In this document: piece by piece, positions 25,858-34,919 of the stretch
Numbering within the stretch: the first letter of the stretch is position 1
How the letters are laid out: every line of letters starts with the position of its first letter
NCBI GenBank assembly: GCA_902609095.1
Contig: CACLQQ010000014.1
Coordinates: 1 to 44,254, forward strand
DNA: 44,254 bases
DNA from: an uncultured Bacteroidota bacterium
GTDB lineage: Bacteria > Bacteroidota > Bacteroidia > Chitinophagales > Saprospiraceae
Direction of reading: 5' to 3'
The notes under the pieces: generated by a model
Database searches by the model: none
Told to the model about the DNA's origin: nothing
Seen by the model: only the letters and a program-made list of their open reading frames with translations
Program-made: the position numbers and the translations under genes

Positions 25858-26325
25858 ATGAAAAAATTTATCGCTTTAGCGGCTTTTATGGTTTTTGGAA
25901 CTGTTACTGGTGTTTCTCAATTTAAGTTTGGTGCTGGTGCCAACTTAATTTTAGATGATTCTTTTTTTGGTGTTGGGGCAAGAGCACATAATACCTTTAC
26001 TGAGGATTTTGCAGGTCAAGCTTCATTTCACTATTATTTTGAAAGTGGGGTCACAGTATGGACCTTGGATTTAGACGTGCATTACAGTGGAATTGAAATT
26101 GGTGACGTTGAATCTTTCAGTTTAACACCGTTTGCAGGTATTAACATCTTTAATGTTAGTGCTGATACTGGTTTGGGATTCGGAGTAAGTGCATCTTCTA
26201 CCAACCTGAATCTTGGCATGAACGGAACAATGCCATTAACGGAAAGCCTTGATCTGTATATTGAACCAAAAATTATAATAGGTAATGGAGGTTCATTTGC
26301 TATAGCAGCAGGGGTCTATTTTTAG
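25858..26325 (+). CDS. Small outer-membrane beta-barrel protein
   Basis: 155 aa. A signal peptide (KKFIALAAFMVFGTVTGVSQ) is followed by alternating amphipathic beta-strands (FKFGAGANLIL, FAGQASFHYYF, VTVWTLDLDVHYSG, FSLTPFAGINIF, SLDLYIEPKIIIG) and a C-terminal strand ending in an aromatic (AIAAGVYF), as expected for an outer-membrane barrel of about eight strands. Ligand or role unknown. It has its own promoter candidate and is convergent with the YggS gene. Confidence 0.83.
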   Translation: MKKFIALAAFMVFGTVTGVSQFKFGAGANLILDDSFFGVGARAHNTFTEDFAGQASFHYYFESGVTVWTLDLDVHYSGIEIGDVESFSLTPFAGINIFNVSADTGLGFGVSASSTNLNLGMNGTMPLTESLDLYIEPKIIIGNGGSFAIAAGVYF

Positions 26326-26378
26326 TTCTTACGAATAAGAATAAATGAATTAGAAGCTCAGTGAAATCTTGGCTTTTT

Positions 26379-27023
26379 TTATCTTCGGATTCCAAATATT
26401 AGACTCCCTACTCGTATCATAGTAGAACCTTCTGTCAAGGCTAATTGATAGTCTCCGGACATCCCCATACTCACCTTATTGAGTGATATTTGAAACTTCT
26501 CAGTCCACTTTTTTTTGTACTCAATTAATCTGCGGAATTCGGCCTGAACATGTTCTTGGTTATCTGTGAATGTGGCCATTCCCATTAATCCTACAATTTC
26601 TACATTCCTGAAATTACCGGAGTTGTATTGATTCAATATTTCCTCGCTTTGCAATTCTGAAAGTCCAAATTTACTGTCCTCTTCTGCTATCTTAACTTGA
26701 AGCAGAACTTTGATATATCGAGAATATTTAATTGCTTGTGTATTCACAACCTGGAGCAGTTCTATAGAATCAATGGAATGTATCAAATGAATAAATGGTG
26801 CTATATATTTTACTTTGTTTTTTTGCAAGTGACCAATTTGATGCCATCTGATATCCTTTGGCATTTTTTCATATTTATCAACTAATTCTTGAACCCGATT
26901 TTCACCAAAATCCCTTTGACCTTCCTCGTAGATGGGTAGAATCTGGTCAATTGGTTTCGTCTTGGATACAGCAACTAAGGTCGCATTGTATTCATCGCAA
27001 GTTTTGAGTAACTCTTTATACAT
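26379..27023 (-). CDS. YggS-family PLP homeostasis protein
   Basis: 214 aa, a little shorter than the usual 220-235. Pyridoxal-phosphate-binding barrel with the PLP lysine in LVAVSKTKP, FGENRVQELVDKYE, RWHQIGHLQKNKVKYI, SIDS and the C-terminal SMGMSGDYQLA plus GSTMIRVGSLIFG. The family binds and buffers PLP and affects amino-acid metabolism; no enzyme activity is established. It begins 32 bp after the deoxynucleoside kinase gene on the same strand. Confidence 0.94.
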   Translation of the reverse strand: MYKELLKTCDEYNATLVAVSKTKPIDQILPIYEEGQRDFGENRVQELVDKYEKMPKDIRWHQIGHLQKNKVKYIAPFIHLIHSIDSIELLQVVNTQAIKYSRYIKVLLQVKIAEEDSKFGLSELQSEEILNQYNSGNFRNVEIVGLMGMATFTDNQEHVQAEFRRLIEYKKKWTEKFQISLNKVSMGMSGDYQLALTEGSTMIRVGSLIFGIRR

Positions 27024-27055
27024 AACATTTTAAAATGAGATAAATAGACTATAGT

Positions 27056-27685
27056 TTATTCGAATAAACCATAAAGCTGGGCATCGATTAATTCTAAGGC
27101 CTTCGAAAAGTCTTCAGCATTATTTTTAAGGTCCAGATTGTCAATGTTAATAATGAGTTTATTTCCGTCATCATAGTTCTTGATCCAATTCTCGTATCGA
27201 TCATTCAAGTTTCTCAGATAATCCAAGCTCATATTTCCTTCATAATCTCTACCTCTTTCGTGTATATGAGAAACAAGAGTGGGAATACTTGCCTGCAGAT
27301 AGATGATTAAATCTGGTGGTGAGATTTGACTCAACATAGACTTGAAGAGCGAAAAGTAATTATTGAAATCTCTCTGCTCCATTAAACCCATCTCGTATAA
27401 GTTGGGGGCAAATATGTAGGCATCTTCGTATATAGTGCGATCTTGGACTACTATTTTATCTCCATTTTGGATGTGGATGAGTTGTGCGTACCTAGTATTG
27501 AGAAAGTAAATTTGGAGGTTGAACGACCAACGCCTCATATCGTGATAGAAGTCATTTAGATAAGGGTTCTCTTCGACTTCTTCGAAGTGTGCGCTCCAGT
27601 TGTAGTGCTTAGAAAGCTTTTCACTCAAGGTTGTTTTGCCAGCGCCTATATTTCCAGTAACCGCTATGTGCTTAAGCTTCTTCAC
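27056..27685 (-). CDS. Deoxynucleoside kinase
   Basis: Phosphorylates deoxynucleosides in nucleotide salvage. 209 aa. P-loop GNIGAGKTTL (11-20), the EENPYLNDFY substrate segment, RWSFNLQIYFLNTRY, DRTIYEDAYIFA (the DRS/DRT motif with the catalytic acid) and a lid with HERGRDYE. It belongs to the dGK/dAK family of Firmicutes and Bacteroidota; base specificity cannot be read from sequence. The start is GTG with a lysine-rich first segment. Confidence 0.9.
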   Translation of the reverse strand: MKKLKHIAVTGNIGAGKTTLSEKLSKHYNWSAHFEEVEENPYLNDFYHDMRRWSFNLQIYFLNTRYAQLIHIQNGDKIVVQDRTIYEDAYIFAPNLYEMGLMEQRDFNNYFSLFKSMLSQISPPDLIIYLQASIPTLVSHIHERGRDYEGNMSLDYLRNLNDRYENWIKNYDDGNKLIINIDNLDLKNNAEDFSKALELIDAQLYGLFE

Positions 27686-27844
27686 GATAATATGCTCATG
27701 GTTGATTTGGTAAGTATCTAAAGTGATTTTTGATCACGACGTAAACTTAGTTAAATTTGATCGTTAAATTTCTGCAGGCTATCATCTTGATGTTCCTGTA
27801 TCGATCGATTGAGCTATTAAATCATATCGTTAATCTAAATTAAT

Positions 27845-28147
27845 ATGTCTAAGATCGATGAAGAGGTAATTTCAAAATTAGAGCAGTTAGCTCGATTGAA
27901 TTTGACTCCGAGAGAACGAGATCAGATTAGTAAAGATCTCAATTCTATAGTTAAAATGTTTGATAGATTGAGTGAAGTAAATACTGATGACGTGGAACCA
28001 TTACGACATATCAATGCCGATATTGTAAATAGATTAAGGAATGATAAAGTCAATGGTGAGTTAACTCAAGTGGCAGCATTAAGTAATGCGAAGAATAATA
28101 AAGAAGGATATATTGCTGTTCCAAAATTTTTGAAACCCAAATCATGA
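27845..28147 (+). CDS. gatC: Glu/Asp-tRNA amidotransferase subunit C
   Basis: 100 aa, the normal GatC length. Helical start ([20 protein letters not shown]), then the [19 protein letters not shown] segment that wraps GatA and GatB, and a C-terminal VPKFLK. It is needed to fold and stabilise the amidotransferase that makes Gln-tRNA(Gln) and/or Asn-tRNA(Asn). gatA and gatB are not in the window. Its TGA overlaps the ATG of the ABC gene (ATGA), so the two are coupled in one transcript. Confidence 0.93.
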   Translation: MSKIDEEVISKLEQLARLNLTPRERDQISKDLNSIVKMFDRLSEVNTDDVEPLRHINADIVNRLRNDKVNGELTQVAALSNAKNNKEGYIAVPKFLKPKS

Positions 28148-28875
28148 GTAAGGTTATTCAGACTCAAGATTTAGCTAAGAATTATATCATGGGTAGTGAG
28201 GAAGTCCGAGCATTGAAAAGTTTCAGTATCTCAATTGATAAAAATGAGTACGTCGCCTTGATGGGACCTTCTGGATCAGGAAAGTCCACTCTTATGAATT
28301 TGCTTGGGTGTTTAGATACCCCATCATCTGGTCAGTACATTCTCAATGGAGAGGATGTGAGTAACATGGATGATGATGAATTGGCAGAAATCAGAAATAT
28401 AGAAATTGGATTCGTATTCCAAACCTTTAATCTTCTTCCTAGACTCAGTTCTATAGAGAATGTAGCTCTTCCATTGATATATAATGGAAGGAGTCGTAAA
28501 AAGAGAGATGAGATGGCTGAAGAAGCCTTGGTCAAGGTCGGCTTAGGCGATCGAATGGATCACAAACCAAACGAGCTTTCTGGAGGACAAAGACAAAGGG
28601 TTGCCATAGCTCGTGCCATAGTAAATAACCCGGCTATAATTTTGGCAGATGAGCCAACAGGTAATTTAGACACTAAAACATCCATTGAGATCATGGGTAT
28701 TTTTGAAAGAATTCATGATTTAGGCAATACGATCATATTAGTCACCCATGAACCCGATATAGCGGAACATGCTTCAAGGATAATCAGACTTAGAGATGGT
28801 CTCGTTGAAAGCGATATCATGAATGAGAACATTATTAAAGCTAATGATCCGAGTCATAAGTATAATAAGAAATAG
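28144..28875 (+). CDS. ABC transporter ATP-binding protein (LolD/MacB type)
   Basis: 243 aa. All ATPase motifs are intact: Walker [10 protein letters not shown] (41-49), Q-loop [12 protein letters not shown], signature [16 protein letters not shown], Walker B plus catalytic Glu [11 protein letters not shown], and the H-loop VTHEPD. It is of the LolD/MacB/FtsE class that powers lipoprotein release or efflux together with a FtsX-type permease. The permease is not adjacent, so the exact system is not known. Coupled to gatC by a 4-bp overlap. It is the functional contrast to the degenerate ABC protein at 11124. Confidence 0.93.
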   Translation: MSKVIQTQDLAKNYIMGSEEVRALKSFSISIDKNEYVALMGPSGSGKSTLMNLLGCLDTPSSGQYILNGEDVSNMDDDELAEIRNIEIGFVFQTFNLLPRLSSIENVALPLIYNGRSRKKRDEMAEEALVKVGLGDRMDHKPNELSGGQRQRVAIARAIVNNPAIILADEPTGNLDTKTSIEIMGIFERIHDLGNTIILVTHEPDIAEHASRIIRLRDGLVESDIMNENIIKANDPSHKYNKK

Positions 28876-28938
28876 GATCTTGCTTTACATCCTATTCAAG
28901 TATCATTAACTTGTACATTGCTTAGATCAAATTATACC

Positions 28939-29490
28939 TTGAAAATATATACTAAATCTGGAGATAAAGGAACCACATCATTAGTGAGTGGAAGAAGGGT
29001 TGGTAAGGATGAGACCCTCTTGGAAGCCTACGGCACTGTTGATGAACTCAATAGTTTTGTTGGTCTTCTAATTGCAGAACAAGTCAGTGCCGTATTAAGT
29101 GAGCAGCTTGGTCTTGTTCAGAATAAGTTATTTAATATAGGTTCACTACTGGCTAAGGATGGTTTACAGAACGAAGATTATCCTCGAATAGTATCAAGAG
29201 ACATATCTCAATTAGAACAATGGATCGATAGTTATAATGAAGAGTTAACTCCATTAAAGAATTTCATTCTTCCCAGTGGATCTAAAGCAATATCGATAGC
29301 TCATGTCTGTAGAACTATCTGCCGCAGAGCTGAACGAAGAACCATTGCGATAGATGGTAGGGTAGATGGTATTGAGATAATCATTCAATATTTAAACCGA
29401 CTTTCAGATTATTTTTTTATCTGTGCCCGGAGTATAGCCAGGCTTCAGAAAATACAAGAGGTCAATTGGAATAAAAATCTGAACGCATAA
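28939..29490 (+). CDS. Cob(I)alamin adenosyltransferase, PduO type
   Basis: Transfers adenosyl from ATP to cobalamin. 184 aa from TTG 28939, which gives the family's usual start (M)KIYTKSGDKGTTSL; a TTG at 28918 adds seven unlike residues. ATP-binding SGDKGTTSLVSGRRVGKDE and YGTVDELNSFVG; C-terminal VCRTICRRAERRTIAI and LNRLSDYFFICARS. It implies use of adenosylcobalamin, for example by methylmalonyl-CoA mutase, which fits a propionyl-CoA-type carboxyltransferase in the same genome. It lies between the ABC and HD genes, all co-directional. Confidence 0.92.
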   Translation: MKIYTKSGDKGTTSLVSGRRVGKDETLLEAYGTVDELNSFVGLLIAEQVSAVLSEQLGLVQNKLFNIGSLLAKDGLQNEDYPRIVSRDISQLEQWIDSYNEELTPLKNFILPSGSKAISIAHVCRTICRRAERRTIAIDGRVDGIEIIIQYLNRLSDYFFICARSIARLQKIQEVNWNKNLNA

Positions 29491-29491
29491 T

Positions 29492-31501
29492 ATGAGTGAT
29501 GGAGTAAAAAAAGCATGGATAAATCCAAAGTCCCTGTTAGTTCCTTCGATCATAATAGTGACTATATTTTTAATCAGCTTGTTATTTCCTAAGATAGAAA
29601 GACTTGATTATGTATTTCGACAAGGAGATACGTGGCAGTATGAAAGTGTTATAGCAGAGAAGGACTTCTTTGTTTGGAAAACTGCACCCGAATTAAAAGC
29701 AGAGGAGGAAACCATCAAAATCGACTATAGGCCTCTTTTTTATAGAGTAAATGACAAATCTCAATATTACAATAGATGGGTGAATCACTTGCAGAGAAAT
29801 AGTGACTTACTCAGTACACAAGACTACAATAACTTAAATAAGTTTTTATCAAGTAATAGAGAAAAAGAGATTATTAGATCGGAGGATTTAACCTTAGATA
29901 AAAAACTCTACAGTAAAGTTCGTCTTAAAACAAGTACAGGCATTACTGAGATTCGTCCAGAGGACTATATTACTATTGAGTCATTAGTCGCAGGGATGAG
30001 ACCTCTTACTACTATTATCTCTGATTATGATCTCTACGACATAGTGACTGCTGAAGTTAACACCTCAACATCCAGAGAAGAATTGTCCACGGCAATCGCA
30101 AGTATTGAGAAATACAAAAGGAATGTTTCTAAAGGTGATATTATCGTTGACGCTGGTGAAGTAGTAGATCAAAAGGCATACGATTCACTCAAATCTTTAA
30201 TGATCACCCAAAAAGAAGAAAGATTTAATGGGTCTATCGTTTTTGTTGGGTTTCTGCTCCTAACATGCCTTATTATAGGTGTATATGTCCTCTATTTATT
30301 GTTTCATTATCCAGAGACATTTGAAAGTCCCTCGAAGATTAGCTTCATTATGCTATTGATCTTGACTATGAGCTTTTTAGTCTTTTCGATCGATGGAATA
30401 GATAACTTAAGTAGTTATATGATTCCGTTTTGTATAGTCCCGATTATTATGAAAAGTTTCTTTTCAGACAGGTTGGCCCTATTTACGCATATCGTAGTAG
30501 TCTTAATAGCCAGCTTCTTATCTGTTTTGGATTATGAGTTTACCTTTTTACAGATCCTTGCAGGAATTGTGGCTGTTTTGGTGATTGAGGATACTCGATC
30601 ATGGAATAAATTTTTTATTTCAATATTTTCCATTCTTGGCGCTTATTATATTGGATATTTAGGTTTAATGCTGATTGAGTACCAACCTCAGGCCCCAATT
30701 GATTGGACCATATTTAAATGGCTGACCATTAGTGGTGTGCTAACTTTATTAGCCTATCCTTTTATACCTTTGATTGCTAAGCTTTTCGGTTTTTTAAGTT
30801 CCATAACGTTAACTGAGTTAGCAGATCTTAATCAACCATTGCTCAGGCAATTATCTATTAATGCTCCTGGGACTTTGCAACATAGCATGCAAGTGGCTAA
30901 TCTTTCAGAGGCAGCTGCTGACGCAATTGGAGCAAATTCGCTATTGCTCAAAGTTGGAGCCTTATATCATGACATAGGTAAGCTTCATAATCCCATGATA
31001 TTCATAGAAAATCAAATTGGTATGAACCCTCATGAGCAGATGAATAATTTTGAAAGTGCCAAGGCTATTATTGCTCATACCACAGAAGGAGAAAAGATGG
31101 CTCAGAAAAGTGGATTACCTAAACCAATCATCAGTATGATCAATACTCATCATGGTGATACAAGAGTAGAGTACTTCTACATTAACCAACTAAATAACAA
31201 TCCTGACAAGGAGTTTGACGAATCGCTGTTTAGATACCCTGGCCCTAAACCAAGGACAAAAGAAGAGTCTATATTAATGATAGCCGATAGTTTAGAGGCT
31301 GCCAGTAAGAGTCTTAAAAATCCAAATGGTAAGGACATTGATGATTTAGTGGATAAGATTGTTGACTATAAGATTAAGAACGATCAGTTGGCTCAATCAA
31401 TGCTCAGCTTCGAAGATTTAGAAAAGTGCGTTTCTATTTTTAAATCTATGTTGCGAAATATAAATCATGTTAGAGTTGAATATCCTGATGATGTAAAGTA
31501 A
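29492..31501 (+). CDS. 7TM-HD phosphodiesterase, PgpH family
   Basis: 669 aa. An N-terminal membrane helix is followed by an extracytoplasmic 7TMR-HDED domain (about 40-250), seven helices (about 250-440) and a cytoplasmic HD domain (about 455-669). The HD metal motif is GALYHDIGKLHNP, preceded by APGTLQHSMQVANLSEAAAD, with IIAHTTEG and INTHHGDTRVEYFY further on. The family hydrolyses cyclic di-AMP to pApA in other phyla, with the outer domain as a probable sensor; c-di-AMP in this organism is inference. ATG follows the adenosyltransferase stop by 1 bp. Confidence 0.92.
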   Translation: MSDGVKKAWINPKSLLVPSIIIVTIFLISLLFPKIERLDYVFRQGDTWQYESVIAEKDFFVWKTAPELKAEEETIKIDYRPLFYRVNDKSQYYNRWVNHLQRNSDLLSTQDYNNLNKFLSSNREKEIIRSEDLTLDKKLYSKVRLKTSTGITEIRPEDYITIESLVAGMRPLTTIISDYDLYDIVTAEVNTSTSREELSTAIASIEKYKRNVSKGDIIVDAGEVVDQKAYDSLKSLMITQKEERFNGSIVFVGFLLLTCLIIGVYVLYLLFHYPETFESPSKISFIMLLILTMSFLVFSIDGIDNLSSYMIPFCIVPIIMKSFFSDRLALFTHIVVVLIASFLSVLDYEFTFLQILAGIVAVLVIEDTRSWNKFFISIFSILGAYYIGYLGLMLIEYQPQAPIDWTIFKWLTISGVLTLLAYPFIPLIAKLFGFLSSITLTELADLNQPLLRQLSINAPGTLQHSMQVANLSEAAADAIGANSLLLKVGALYHDIGKLHNPMIFIENQIGMNPHEQMNNFESAKAIIAHTTEGEKMAQKSGLPKPIISMINTHHGDTRVEYFYINQLNNNPDKEFDESLFRYPGPKPRTKEESILMIADSLEAASKSLKNPNGKDIDDLVDKIVDYKIKNDQLAQSMLSFEDLEKCVSIFKSMLRNINHVRVEYPDDVK

Positions 31502-31510
31502 AAGGTTTAG

Positions 31511-32104
31511 TTACGGCTTAGACTTAATGAGCTCGAAATGAATGGCGCAAAGCTTAGTTATTATATTATTATCCTGATAATTATCTACAATATAATGTGC
31601 CACTTTAAGCTTTTCTTCGCTTGATAATTGATTGTTTATCTTCCTCAATACATCCTCTCTTGTTACACTATCTCTTTTCATCACTCTTTTAATCCGTTCC
31701 TTTTCGGGAGCATCAACCACAATTAACCTATCCATTAGTTTGTAAGATCCAGTCTCAACAAGTAAGGCACTTTCTTGCACGATGTATAGACTAGTTTTTA
31801 GTTCTTGTTGAGCCCAATACATAAAGTCCATCCTAACAGCAGGGTGCACGATACTATTCATTTTTTTAATTAGATCTTTATTGCCAAATATAGCCTTAGA
31901 AAGAAAAGCTCTATTGAGGGTGCCGTCAGCTAAGTAGGTGTCAGTCCCAAACAAATCAGATAGCTTGTTTCGGACCTCTTTTGACTCCACCATGATAGAC
32001 TTGGCACGGCTATCAGAGTAGTATACAGGTACACCTAATCTTTCTAATATTCCGGAGCAGTAAGTTTTTCCGGATGCTATACCTCCTGTTATTCCAACTA
32101 TCAT
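31511..32104 (-). CDS. coaE: Dephospho-CoA kinase
   Basis: Last step of coenzyme A synthesis. 197 aa. P-loop VGITGGIASGKTYCS (the usual GSGKS has Ala, and the last Ser is Thr), YYSDSRAK, VHPAVRMDFMYW, VQESALLVETGSYKLMD and a lid with RIKRVMKRDSVTREDV. Its ATG overlaps the stop of the YigZ gene (ATGA). It ends 9 bp from the end of the convergent HD-phosphodiesterase gene. Confidence 0.94.
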   Translation of the reverse strand: MIVGITGGIASGKTYCSGILERLGVPVYYSDSRAKSIMVESKEVRNKLSDLFGTDTYLADGTLNRAFLSKAIFGNKDLIKKMNSIVHPAVRMDFMYWAQQELKTSLYIVQESALLVETGSYKLMDRLIVVDAPEKERIKRVMKRDSVTREDVLRKINNQLSSEEKLKVAHYIVDNYQDNNIITKLCAIHFELIKSKP

Positions 32105-32763
32105 TCTATATGTTCTATTTTGATTAATTGTGATTCAAAACCCTCATCCACTTCATCCAAGGAGTATCCATGCATATTGGCAATAATAGTTTTTGTCACA
32201 AATTCAACTATTGAATTGCGGCACTCAATAATCATTTTGGGTTTTGGCTCATAGTGACTCTCGACTATACTGATATCATATTTTTTGGTGATTTGATATA
32301 GTTGCCCGATGAGTTCAATTGGGTAAATTATGGACATTCTTGAGTTGATATATTGAGTTATTTTTTCTGTATTAATTAGGCTGTCCCTTGCTGCTGCTCT
32401 ATAGGCTCTAATTAATCCAGTTGCGCCTAACTTTGTCCCACCAAAGTATCTTACTACCGCTACTAAGATGTCTGATAAGTTTTGGCTCAATAACTCATTG
32501 TAGATAGGTTTACCAGCGATTCCTGACGGTTCTCCATCGTCATTATATCTAAATTGAGTTCCATTAAGCCCGAATCTGTAAGCATAACAGACGTGCTTAG
32601 ACTTAGGATGTTTCTCTTTGATTTGTTCAATTAATTTGACAAAATTCTCTGTGGTTTTACATGGAAAGGCATAGGCAATAAACTTGCTTCCTTTTTCTTT
32701 GTATAAGCCTTCTGAGTTGCTGTTAATCGTATCATAATGATCTAGTATTTCCATGTATCTCAT
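32101..32763 (-). CDS. YigZ/IMPACT-family protein
   Basis: 220 aa. The N-terminal UPF0029/IMPACT domain has KGSKFIAYAFP, the KHPKSKHVCYAYRFG stretch, NDDGEPSGIAGKPI and ILVAVVRYFGGTKLGATGLI, then the smaller ferredoxin-like C-terminal domain. The eukaryotic relative IMPACT acts on translation control; the bacterial role is unclear. It heads a two-gene operon with coaE. Confidence 0.93.
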   Translation of the reverse strand: MRYMEILDHYDTINSNSEGLYKEKGSKFIAYAFPCKTTENFVKLIEQIKEKHPKSKHVCYAYRFGLNGTQFRYNDDGEPSGIAGKPIYNELLSQNLSDILVAVVRYFGGTKLGATGLIRAYRAAARDSLINTEKITQYINSRMSIIYPIELIGQLYQITKKYDISIVESHYEPKPKMIIECRNSIVEFVTKTIIANMHGYSLDEVDEGFESQLIKIEHIE

Positions 32764-32811
32764 TCTCAGTATGAATATATTAGTCTTTTCTTAATTTGAT
32801 TGTAGTAGTAC

Positions 32812-32820
32812 TATATTTGC
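32812..32820 (+). promoter_or_regulatory. Candidate -7 element of the DUF1599 gene
   Basis: TATATTTGC, full match to TAnnTTTG, 12 bp before ATG 32833. A transcript from here would begin after the TTG at 32824, which favours ATG 32833 or 32839 as start and implies a very short leader. A TTTG at 32795-32798 is too close to be a normal -33 box. Confidence 0.5.
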
Positions 32821-32832
32821 AGATTGCTTGAG

Positions 32833-33393
32833 ATGGCTATGGAGACAACAACACAATCCTTTGATCGAATTTTACAATCTTGTTTAGAGTTGTTTTTAAA
32901 AAAGAATCAGGACTACGGTACTTCATGGAGAGTCCTGCGACCTTCATCTGTTACCGATCAAATTTTGATCAAAGCTACTCGTATTAGATCCGTTGACGAA
33001 AAAGGAATTCAAAAAGTGGATGATCCCTTACATCTGGAATTTTATGGTTTAATCAACTATTCTGTGATGGCTCTTATTCAACTAACTCATAAGGATTTAG
33101 ATGAGAAACTATCTATAGACATGTTGAAGTCATACTATGATGATCAGATTAATCAAGTCAGGTCGCTTCTGTTTGATAAAAACCATGATTATGGTGAGGT
33201 ATGGCGTATGATGCGCATATCAAGTATCATTGATATAATATTGATGAAGATTCATCGCATCATCAGCATTGAGGAAAATGAAGGGAAGACAGTTGTCTCT
33301 GAAGGAATTGATGCTAACTATCACGATATCATCAATTATAGTGTATTTTCAATTATAAAACTGAAAGAAAAAAAAGCTGATGACATTATTTAG
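32833..33393 (+). CDS. DUF1599 protein with two internal repeats
   Basis: 186 aa from ATG 32833. Two copies of one domain are visible: KKNQDYGTSWRVLRPSSVTD ... LINYSVMALIQL, and DKNHDYGEVWRMMRISSIID ... IINYSVFSIIKL. The shared core is a DYG..W.[VM][ML]R.SS..D.ILMK pattern, with a conserved INYSV helix. All-alpha, cytoplasmic. Function is unknown; a nucleotide-related role has been suggested for the family, which I cannot confirm from sequence. Its end overlaps the next gene by 14 bp, so the two are linked in one transcript. Confidence 0.9.
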   Translation: MAMETTTQSFDRILQSCLELFLKKNQDYGTSWRVLRPSSVTDQILIKATRIRSVDEKGIQKVDDPLHLEFYGLINYSVMALIQLTHKDLDEKLSIDMLKSYYDDQINQVRSLLFDKNHDYGEVWRMMRISSIIDIILMKIHRIISIEENEGKTVVSEGIDANYHDIINYSVFSIIKLKEKKADDII

Positions 33394-34867
33394 TTTATTG
33401 ACATATGTGCTGGTAGCTGCGATTGTTCTTACCCTGATTGTGGAGTTTGGATTCAAGGCCCGTAAGAATTATGTGATGAGCTTTGCTCAGAATTATGTAG
33501 GTACTTTATTCTTGTTTTCTGGATGGGTAAAAGCTGTAGATCCTTTAGGAACTGCTTATAAGATGCAAGATTATTTTGCAGAGTTTGAAGCGACCTTTGA
33601 ATCTACTTGGTTTGGATTTATAGCACCTATATTTCCACTGTTGTCACAGTATGTTGTCGCCTTTTCTGTCATAATGATCGTCTTTGAGATTGTTCTTGGT
33701 TTGATGTTGATCATAGGGCATAAACCTCAGTTTACGTCCTGGGCATTTCTTTTGTTAGTAGTGTTTTTTACAGTCCTGACTGGTTTTACTTATTTGACAG
33801 GTCATGTTCCAGATGGAGTGAACTTTTTCAGTTTTGGTGATTGGGGCACCTATAAAGATACTAATATGAAGGTCACTGATTGTGGATGTTTTGGTGACTT
33901 CATTAAACTTGAGCCCAAGACGTCTTTCCTTAAGGATGTTTTTCTCCTTTTACCTGGTTTCTTTTTCTTGTTTAGACAACAAGACATGCATCAGCTATTC
34001 GGAAAAAATTTAAGAAATATATTGGTCTCTCTCACAGTAATAGGGCTAACTTATTATTGTTTTACCAATTATGTTTGGGATATCCCTAAAAACGATTTTA
34101 GACCTTTTAAAAAAGGTAGAAATATTTATGAAGCAAAGACTGTAGAAGAACAAGCATTGGCTAATGTTCAGATCACTCACTATGGAATAACTTATAAAGA
34201 AACTGGTGAGTACATAAAACTGCCATATAATCAGTATCTCAAGGAATTTAAAAAATATCCTAAAGAAGAGTTTGAATTAGAACAGATCAAGTCAGAACCC
34301 TCCATAAAAAAATCCAAGTTGACTGATTTTGATATTACAGACTTAGATGGATATCCCATCAATGAGGCGATATTGAATAATAATACGCCAGTATTATTTT
34401 TAGTCGCTTATAAATTGTATGGAGATGGTATACCAGCTACGAAAATTCTGAAGGATACCTTGTTCTCATATGATACCTTAATGATTGATGGCTTAAAAGA
34501 ATATGAGATTAAAAGGAATATAGAGTCTATTTCTGAACGTACGATCAACTATACTGACTATGTATGGAAAGAAGACTATGCTGATCGATATCGCAATGTG
34601 ATAAAGCCATTCGTTGATGCTGCCCAAAAGGATGGAGTAGAAGTAATTATGGCAATAGGTGGAGCAAGTGCAGATCAGGTATTAGATTTTAAAGAAGACC
34701 TTAGTTTAGATATCAAATATGGTCTGGCTGACGATATCTTGCTCAAAACAATTGTTAGATCTAATCCAGGCACGGTACTGATGGATAAGGGGACGCTCCT
34801 TGATAAATGGCATTATAAAAAATTACCTTCTTGGAAAGAAGTAAAAGCTGAATTTATCGCGCGATAA
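33380..34867 (+). CDS. BT_3928-type membrane protein with DoxX/MauE-like domain
   Basis: 495 aa. The first about 220 residues hold several membrane helices, with FLFSGWVKAVDPLGTAYKMQ and a TDCGCFGDF cysteine motif typical of MauE/DoxX-like proteins linked to disulfide or redox handling. The remaining about 270 residues are soluble and unlike known domains, though VLFLVAYKL and a following helix could be a thioredoxin-like fold. It overlaps the DUF1599 gene by 14 bp, a conserved-looking pair in Bacteroidota. Its exact role is unknown. Confidence 0.82.
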   Translation: MTLFSLLTYVLVAAIVLTLIVEFGFKARKNYVMSFAQNYVGTLFLFSGWVKAVDPLGTAYKMQDYFAEFEATFESTWFGFIAPIFPLLSQYVVAFSVIMIVFEIVLGLMLIIGHKPQFTSWAFLLLVVFFTVLTGFTYLTGHVPDGVNFFSFGDWGTYKDTNMKVTDCGCFGDFIKLEPKTSFLKDVFLLLPGFFFLFRQQDMHQLFGKNLRNILVSLTVIGLTYYCFTNYVWDIPKNDFRPFKKGRNIYEAKTVEEQALANVQITHYGITYKETGEYIKLPYNQYLKEFKKYPKEEFELEQIKSEPSIKKSKLTDFDITDLDGYPINEAILNNNTPVLFLVAYKLYGDGIPATKILKDTLFSYDTLMIDGLKEYEIKRNIESISERTINYTDYVWKEDYADRYRNVIKPFVDAAQKDGVEVIMAIGGASADQVLDFKEDLSLDIKYGLADDILLKTIVRSNPGTVLMDKGTLLDKWHYKKLPSWKEVKAEFIAR

Positions 34868-34874
34868 GTTGCGA

Positions 34875-34902
34875 GTAATATTATAAATTTGCGAAATATT
34901 AC
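34875..34902 (+). promoter_or_regulatory. Inverted repeat around the nusB -7 element
   Basis: GTAATATT (34875-34882) and AATATTAC (34895-34902) are perfect 8-bp arms with a 12-nt spacer that contains TAAATTTGC (34884-34892), a full TAnnTTTG box. A T-run (34904-34909) follows. The same DNA could work as an AT-rich terminator for the upstream gene, a promoter for nusB, or an operator that covers the promoter. Confidence 0.45.
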
Positions 34903-34919
34903 ATTTTTTAAAGATATAA

